The notes under the pieces are model-generated. The model was not told the DNA's origin, searched no databases, and worked only from the letters and a program-made list of their open reading frames with translations. Source: an uncultured Blautia sp. (GTDB lineage Bacteria > Bacillota > Clostridia > Lachnospirales > Lachnospiraceae). Taken from it: DNA of 10,329 bases. The position numbers and the translations under genes are program-made. Below are positions 6,090 through 10,329 of the stretch, one piece after another. The stretch spans positions 1 through 10,329 of the forward strand of contig URHS01000068.1 of the NCBI GenBank assembly GCA_900547685.1, in the 5' to 3' direction. How positions within the stretch are numbered: the stretch's first letter is position 1; each line of letters starts with the position of its first letter.

Positions 6090-7439
6090 TTATAATCTTT
6101 CTAATAACTCTTTTCTCTTTTCTTCATATCCCGGTTTTCCTAAAAGCGCAAACATATTTGCTTTGTAGCTTTCTACTCCAGGCTGGTTAAATGGATTTAC
6201 TCCTAACAGATAACCACTGACACCACAGGCAAATTCAAAGAAATAAAACAGCTGTCCTAAATAAAATTCATTCTGCTGTGGAATTTTCACCATAAGATTT
6301 GGTGTATTTCCATCTGTATGGGCAAGAACAGTTCCATTCATAGCACTTTTATTTACAAAGTCCATTCCTTTTCCTGCCAAATAATTTAATCCATCTAAAT
6401 CACTTTCAGCTTCTTTGATAATCACATCTTCTTTTGCTTCTTCAATTTCAAGGACTGTTTCAAACATAATTCTGGAGCCGTCCTGAATGAACTGTCCAAG
6501 AGAATGTAAATCAGTAGTAAGATCTACAGATGCAGGATAAATACCTTTCTGATCTTTTCCTTCACTCTCTGCATATAACTGTTTCCACCATTCTGCAATA
6601 TAATGTAATGTTGGTTCATAATTTGCAAGGATTTCTACTGCTTTTCCTTTTCTATGAAGGATATTACGAACTGCTGCATATTTTAAAGCGTCATTTTCTG
6701 TATAAGGAGTATTTAATGCTAATTCTCTTCCTGAGGCAGCACCTTCCATAAGTGCATCAATAGAAACACCACTTACTGCAATCGGTAAAAGACCTACTGC
6801 TGTCAGTACAGAAAAACGACCTCCTACATCATCAGGAACTACAAATGTTTCATATCCTTCTTCTGTTGCAAGAGTTTTAAGCGCTCCTCTTTCTTTATCT
6901 GTAGTTGCATAAATTCTCTTTGCTGCTTCTTCTTTTCCATATTTTTCTTCAATCATTTCTTTAAAGATACGGAAAGCAATTGCCGGCTCTGTAGTTGTTC
7001 CTGATTTTGAAATAACGTTAATAGAAAAATCTCTATCGCCAATTACGTCAACCAATCCTTTTACATAAGCTCCACTGATATTATTTCCTACATAATAAAT
7101 TTCAGGTGTTTTTCTATCCCCTTTTCTCAGATTGTTGTAAAATGGGTGTCCTAAAAAGTCAATTGCCGCTCTGGCTCCTAAATAAGAACCTCCAATACCG
7201 ATTACAAGAAGTACATCTGAATCATTTTTAATTTTGTCCGCAGCTTTTTTAATTCTATCAAATTCTTCTTTATCATAATTAACAGGAAGATCAATCCATC
7301 CAAGGAAATCATTTCCCAATCCTGTTCTGGACACGAGAACCTCTTTCGCTGTCTCTACCATTTTTTCCATTGCTGCTACTTCTTCTTCACGAACAACATT
7401 TACTGCTTTTGAATAGTCAAATGTAATTTTATTTTCCAT
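6090..7439 (-). CDS. pgi: Glucose-6-phosphate isomerase
   Basis: A 449-aa cytosolic enzyme that interconverts glucose-6-phosphate and fructose-6-phosphate in glycolysis and gluconeogenesis. It has the short bacterial (Bacillus-type) length. GIGGSYLGARAA (81-92) and the phosphate-binding SGTTTEP (146-152) mark the first SIS domain. GGRFSVLTAVGLLP (206-219) matches the family signature. The catalytic-region glutamate is in AESEGKDQKG (290-299), a histidine lies in TDLHSLGQ (309-316), and the C-terminal signature FNQPGVESYK (417-426) supplies the active-site lysine K426. AAAGGAG sits 9 nt before the ATG. It appears monocistronic, with its own promoter and a strong terminator. Confidence 0.97.
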   Translation of the reverse strand: MENKITFDYSKAVNVVREEEVAAMEKMVETAKEVLVSRTGLGNDFLGWIDLPVNYDKEEFDRIKKAADKIKNDSDVLLVIGIGGSYLGARAAIDFLGHPFYNNLRKGDRKTPEIYYVGNNISGAYVKGLVDVIGDRDFSINVISKSGTTTEPAIAFRIFKEMIEEKYGKEEAAKRIYATTDKERGALKTLATEEGYETFVVPDDVGGRFSVLTAVGLLPIAVSGVSIDALMEGAASGRELALNTPYTENDALKYAAVRNILHRKGKAVEILANYEPTLHYIAEWWKQLYAESEGKDQKGIYPASVDLTTDLHSLGQFIQDGSRIMFETVLEIEEAKEDVIIKEAESDLDGLNYLAGKGMDFVNKSAMNGTVLAHTDGNTPNLMVKIPQQNEFYLGQLFYFFEFACGVSGYLLGVNPFNQPGVESYKANMFALLGKPGYEEKRKELLERL

Positions 7440-7482
7440 TTCTATTTTCTCCTTTGACTTTTATTTGCATTCATACTTCTTT

Positions 7483-7511
7483 AGTTTAGCAAATCCATCT
7501 TATTTTATCAA
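7483..7511 (-). promoter_or_regulatory. pgi: Promoter of glucose-6-phosphate isomerase
   Basis: Minus-strand TTGATA (7506-7511), 17 bp, TAAACT (7483-7488). It lies in the short gap after the pentapeptide-repeat gene's stop. No terminator separates the two genes, so some read-through from upstream is possible. Confidence 0.5.
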
Positions 7512-7529
7512 GTTCATCTCTAACAAATT

Positions 7530-8207
7530 CTACAAAGGATTTTCCGTTTCTTTTACTACAACTCCTAATCTTTTCACCAAACTAACTGCCTGTGCCAGAT
7601 CCACCTTTACTCCTTTTAACTCCTCCATAGTATCAGAAACAATAATTTCTTCTATATCACATGTGGAGAAATCTAAGTCCTTTAATGAAGTTTTGAAAAA
7701 ACTTGCTCCACGAAAACATACATTATCTGCCCAAAAATTTGCAAATCGGCATTTGCTAAATCCCGCCTCAGTAAAATCTGTATCTTGAATTTTTACAAAT
7801 CCAATATGAGATGCATCAAATCCCGTTTCTCTAAAATTACACTTTAAAAATGTAACATGATTGATTCTACTGCCGTAAAAATCAGAACCTACCGCTTTAC
7901 ATTTCTGAAAAGAACAACACTTAAAATAGGTATCGCTGAAGTTTGAATTTGAAAAATCACAATCCTCAAATCGAACATTTGTAAAAGAAGTTTCAGAAAA
8001 GTCACATCCTATAAATCTGCACCCGTGAAATACAGTCTGTTTAAATTCTAAGTGCCCGGCATGAGTTTTTGTCAGAAAAATATTTTCAAATAACCGATTT
8101 ATAATTTCATATTCCTTCTCTGCACTTTCTTCCAAAATATTTTTCGCATCTTTCACAAGTGCTAACTCTTTCGGTATGATTGGTGCTTTTAATTCTTTTT
8201 TACTCAT
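7530..8207 (-). CDS. Pentapeptide-repeat protein with Cys-rich beta-helix
   Basis: A 225-aa protein taken from the ATG at 8205-8207 (MSKKELKAP), which has AGGA 11 nt upstream. An ATG ten codons earlier (8237) touches its purine run with no spacing and is less likely. After a helical N-terminus of about 50 residues, a large hydrophobic residue (mostly Phe) recurs every five residues from F55 to about I185 with no break in register. This predicts a right-handed quadrilateral beta-helix of about 6-7 coils. The residue two before it is small (C, S, T, V, A), as in A(D/N)LXX repeats, and is Cys in eight repeats (C63, C68, C83, C98, C103, C123, C153, C183). A short helical C-terminus follows. Qnr and McbG share the fold and bind gyrase, but no sequence feature assigns that role here; function unknown. 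Confidence 0.85.
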   Translation of the reverse strand: MSKKELKAPIIPKELALVKDAKNILEESAEKEYEIINRLFENIFLTKTHAGHLEFKQTVFHGCRFIGCDFSETSFTNVRFEDCDFSNSNFSDTYFKCCSFQKCKAVGSDFYGSRINHVTFLKCNFRETGFDASHIGFVKIQDTDFTEAGFSKCRFANFWADNVCFRGASFFKTSLKDLDFSTCDIEEIIVSDTMEELKGVKVDLAQAVSLVKRLGVVVKETENPL

Positions 8208-8246
8208 TGTTTTTCTTGTCCTAATACTACCGGACATCCTTTCTTT

Positions 8247-8417
8247 TTATTTTTTCCGTTCTTCTTGTTGATGTAAATACTTTTCTCTGGTGGCAAGTCC
8301 ACCACGAATATGGCGTTCTGACTTATTTACGTCAAGTACTTTTCTTGCACTATGTGCTAAAGTAGGGTTAAGCTGCTGTAATCGTTCCGTTACATCTTTA
8401 TGTTTGGTCGTTACTAT
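8247..8417 (-). pseudogene. Start-less 3' remnant of an unidentified gene
   Basis: A 56-codon minus-strand frame opens directly after a stop (8418-8420) and ends with TAA at 8247-8249. It has no in-frame ATG, GTG or TTG, so it cannot be a normal complete gene. Its composition looks protein-like: TERLQQLNPTLAHSARKVLD followed by NKSERHIRGGLATREKY and a charged tail ending in ERKK. I do not recognise the family with confidence; the pattern recalls C-termini of mobile-element proteins. Its first 20 bases overlap the recombinase's last codons in another frame. The likeliest reading is that an insertion or deletion at the recombinase end removed the 5' part. It sits about 40 nt before the pentapeptide-repeat gene, which may once have been co-transcribed with it. 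Confidence 0.55.
8307..8335 (-). promoter_or_regulatory. Possible promoter of the pentapeptide-repeat gene
   Basis: Minus-strand TTGACG (8330-8335), 17 bp, CATATT (8307-8312), a 4/6 -10 box. It lies inside the gene remnant, about 100 nt before the pentapeptide gene start. Moderate match only. Confidence 0.3.
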
Positions 8418-9966
8418 TTAGAGCTGTTTTATTTTCACATTCGTCTGCCACTAAAATGCTTTCCTTTAATCCCAAATCACCTAATAATCGAAGGTAAATA
8501 TCCACATTTCCATCTTTGTCTACTTCTATTTTCTTAATCAATCTCTTTAACTGTACGTTGGTCATCTCATGAACATCCGTAATATCCTCAATCTGCTTAA
8601 AAGTATCGTTTAGAATTTTTTCCATCTGATCCCCCTTTGTCAAATTGCTAGATACCATTTTCAACTCATTTTCCAGACGCTCCAGTTCTTGCCGTGTGCC
8701 ACCTAATTTATCATTCAATTCTTCTCTGGAAATCAAATCATCGGTGTACATATCCATGTATTTCTGTCTCATTCTCTGTAATCTGGCAACTTGTAAGTTT
8801 AATTCCTTTTCGTACTCTGCATTTTCATCTTTTGCTTTGTACACTCTTTGGAATTCTTTCACTACATAATCAATCACTTTATTTTTTTGCTGTAGAATCC
8901 GATTGAAATATCCCTGTAAAACCTGGATTAATTCTTCTTCATCCACGGCAGTTTTATTTGGACAACTGTCTGCTCCCTTTCCATTTCTTCCGGAACAAAC
9001 CCAACGCACATAAGTATTTTTGTAAGTACGGACTGTTCTTCTAAACGACCATCCACATTCTTTACATTTAATCAACGTAGAAAATAAATATTTGTTGCTT
9101 TGACGTTCATGATTCAAGTTAAATGCATCGTTTCTTCCACGAAGAATTTCCTGTGCATTTTCAAATACTTCATCTTCAATAATACGAAGTTCCGGACGTT
9201 CCACAACAAGCCATTCCGTTTCATCTTTCTCTCTTCTCTGCCCGGTCAGAAAGTCGCTGATCTCCTGCTTTCCATTGATAATCTTCCCAGTATAAATCTC
9301 ATTCGTCAAAATCCGGCAGATGGCATTCTGGCTCCATTTGCAATTTCGCTTTGTTCGATACCCTTTTTCATTCAGCATATTAGAAATCTTGGCAGCACCG
9401 TAACCTTCTTCTGTGTACCACTTGTAAATTTGTTTGACAACCTTAGATTCTTCTTTGTTAATCTCAAGGTTAAAATAATCCCCGATCGTTTTATCATAAC
9501 CGTACACAATATTCGGAACTCGTCCCTTTTCTGCATTCAGTTTCTTTCCAAATTTCACTCGCTTAGATGTATTAGCGCTTTCTTCCTGAGCCAACGCACC
9601 AAAAATAGTAAGAACAAACTCACTGTTTCCCATGCTTGTCATATTTGCTGTAAGGAACTGGGTTTCAATTCCCAACGCTTTCAATTTACGAACATTCTGT
9701 AAAAGATCTACGGTATTTCTGGCAAAGCGAGAAATATCCTTTACAACAACCATGTCAAACATTCCCTTTTCTGCATCTGCCATCATACGAAGAAATTCTT
9801 TTCGATTTTTTATTTTAGTTCCCGAAATACCTTCATCTGCATATAATTTCACTAAAACATCCCCGGTACGCTGCGTATATTCGGAGAAAAATTCCTTTTG
9901 AGCTTCTAAACTGTTGAGCTGGTCGGCTTTATCTGTGGAAACACGGCAATAGGCTGCTATCTTCAT
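8398..9966 (-). CDS. Large serine recombinase (TndX/TnpX-like)
   Basis: A 522-aa site-specific DNA recombinase. The N-terminal resolvase domain (1 to about 145) has the catalytic motif YCRVSTDK with nucleophile S10 and R8, plus KDISRFARN (76-84) with conserved arginines. A Recombinase domain (about 150-270) follows. A zinc ribbon has C301, C304, C324 and C335. A long coiled coil (about 375-445) precedes the C-terminal tail. The start is the ATG at 9964-9966, preceded by GAGAGG at 7 nt; the frame extends seven codons further to a TTG without an SD. Such enzymes cut two short att sites and excise or insert phages or conjugative/mobilizable elements; one att site is usually next to the gene. All catalytic and zinc residues are intact, so it may be active. 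No directionality factor or other element gene is visible in the window. Confidence 0.93.
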   Translation of the reverse strand: MKIAAYCRVSTDKADQLNSLEAQKEFFSEYTQRTGDVLVKLYADEGISGTKIKNRKEFLRMMADAEKGMFDMVVVKDISRFARNTVDLLQNVRKLKALGIETQFLTANMTSMGNSEFVLTIFGALAQEESANTSKRVKFGKKLNAEKGRVPNIVYGYDKTIGDYFNLEINKEESKVVKQIYKWYTEEGYGAAKISNMLNEKGYRTKRNCKWSQNAICRILTNEIYTGKIINGKQEISDFLTGQRREKDETEWLVVERPELRIIEDEVFENAQEILRGRNDAFNLNHERQSNKYLFSTLIKCKECGWSFRRTVRTYKNTYVRWVCSGRNGKGADSCPNKTAVDEEELIQVLQGYFNRILQQKNKVIDYVVKEFQRVYKAKDENAEYEKELNLQVARLQRMRQKYMDMYTDDLISREELNDKLGGTRQELERLENELKMVSSNLTKGDQMEKILNDTFKQIEDITDVHEMTNVQLKRLIKKIEVDKDGNVDIYLRLLGDLGLKESILVADECENKTALNSNDQT

Positions 9967-10009
9967 AGTGTTACCTCTCTGTATCAAATTTATTTTCTGT
10001 TACATCTAT

Positions 10010-10037
10010 ATTATATATCAAAATAAAGATTCGTAAA
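10010..10037 (-). promoter_or_regulatory. Promoter of the serine recombinase gene
   Basis: Minus-strand TTTACG (10032-10037), 16 bp, then a perfect TATAAT (10010-10015) about 45 nt before the ATG. It lies in an AT-rich leader. Confidence 0.5.
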
Positions 10038-10217
10038 CAGAAAAAGAGAAAATTATTGAAATTAATCCCATCTCAAACTACTCTACTTTTATTTATCTTT
10101 TAATCTCTTGAGCGGACCGCAATCGGAAGGAATATAAATAAATACTGCCGTTTTCTCAATGAAAAATTAAAGAAGTTTGAGGGAAAAACACCGAAAAAAA
10201 CAGCTTGATCAAAAGTG

Positions 10218-10254
10218 TGGCTGTAAAAATCCAGACAAGGGATTTTTGCGGCCA
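10218..10254. repeat. 15-bp hairpin
   Basis: The left arm TGGCTGTAAAAATCC (10218-10232) pairs along its whole length with GGATTTTTGCGGCCA (10240-10254), allowing two G-U pairs, around a 7-nt loop. No clean T-run follows directly on either strand, so it is not a textbook terminator, though the internal A5/T5 tracts leave that open for a gene beyond the right edge. Confidence 0.6.
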
Positions 10255-10292
10255 AAAATAAATTTCATCTTTCATAGAAAAAAGGATCCTAC

Positions 10293-10325
10293 GCAAGGTG
10301 GAAGGCTAACAAGCCTTGTCCTTGC
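10293..10325. repeat. Two-step hairpin at right edge
   Basis: GCAAGG (10293-10298) pairs with CCTTGC (10320-10325), and inside it AAGGCT (10302-10307) pairs with AGCCTT (10312-10317) around an AACA loop, separated by a small 3x2 internal loop. The G+C content is higher than in the flanking DNA. The structure may continue past the window end. Confidence 0.55.
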
Positions 10326-10329
10326 AGGG

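Larger units (their letters stand above)
10040..10329. other. Hairpin-rich region right of the recombinase
   Basis: No normal-sized gene. The left part is AT-rich and holds a small palindrome GCGGACCGC (10112-10120), overlapped by CCGCAATCGG. The right part contains hairpins at 10218-10254 and 10293-10325. A 39-codon minus-strand ATG frame (10156-10275) encodes a hydrophobic peptide starting MKDEIYFWPQKSLVWIF, with a weak AGGA about 12 nt upstream; a hydrophobic stretch of roughly 20 residues could cross a membrane. It runs through one hairpin, so it may be a by-product of a repeat rather than a gene. The region may be part of an element end, an intergenic repeat family or a structured RNA. 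Confidence 0.35.

Noticed and set aside
7530..8207. Qnr-type quinolone resistance gene
   Set aside because: The fold is shared, but the repeats run without the loop interruptions typical of Qnr and no specific Qnr sequence is recognisable, so only pentapeptide-repeat protein is claimed.
8288..8304. TGGTGG/CCACCA 6-bp hairpin as a terminator or att core
   Set aside because: It lies within the protein-like remnant (codons for RGGLAT) and has no T-run; a short palindrome by chance is enough to explain it.
9100..9702. 200-codon plus-strand frame
   Set aside because: It is the antisense shadow of the recombinase gene, which has intact catalytic and zinc motifs; no ribosome binding site supports it.
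1..10329. CRISPR array, tRNA or rRNA genes, known riboswitches
   Set aside because: No regularly spaced repeats, cloverleaf-like segments or conserved riboswitch cores were seen on reading both strands; covariance-model scans could not be run.

Overview
The window looks like chromosomal DNA of a low-G+C Gram-positive anaerobe. A Lachnospiraceae-type gut Clostridium (Blautia/Ruminococcus/Dorea-like) is the best guess. This rests on AT-rich intergenic DNA, GGAGG-type Shine-Dalgarno (SD) sites, short intrinsic terminators, a stand-alone MsmK/UgpC-type ATPase, a CdaR-type regulator and a TndX-like large serine recombinase. All named genes lie on the minus strand except one small plus-strand gene at 5730-5996.

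Layout, left to right. 1-562 has no convincing gene. It holds a leftward promoter and a few SD-preceded but very short reading frames, which look like leader peptides or decayed small genes. 563-2836 is an aconitase-superfamily hydratase, with a promoter whose -35 box lies inside a cre-like operator. 3070-4155 is a CdaR/PucR-type regulator with its own promoter and terminator. 4336-5448 is the ATPase of a carbohydrate ABC transporter, without permease or binding-protein genes and with its own terminator. 5730-5996 is a small plus-strand gene of unknown function. Glucose-6-phosphate isomerase follows at 6090-7439, and the two share a bidirectional terminator. These genes form a central-carbon housekeeping block of single-gene units: glycolysis, a hydratase, sugar uptake energy and a metabolite-sensing regulator.

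From about 7530 rightward the character changes. 7530-8207 is a pentapeptide-repeat protein with a Cys-rich beta-helix. 8247-8417 is the start-less 3' end of an unidentified gene, overlapping the tail of a large serine recombinase (8398-9966). 10150-10329 has two strong hairpins and a 39-codon hydrophobic reading frame. This right-hand part is best read as one end of an integrated element, or the scar of one, next to the housekeeping block. The element body would lie beyond the right edge; that is inference.

No tRNA, rRNA, CRISPR array, known riboswitch or complete insertion sequence was seen. The least explained places are the recombinase/remnant junction near 8400, the hairpin-rich right end and the short-frame region at the left end.
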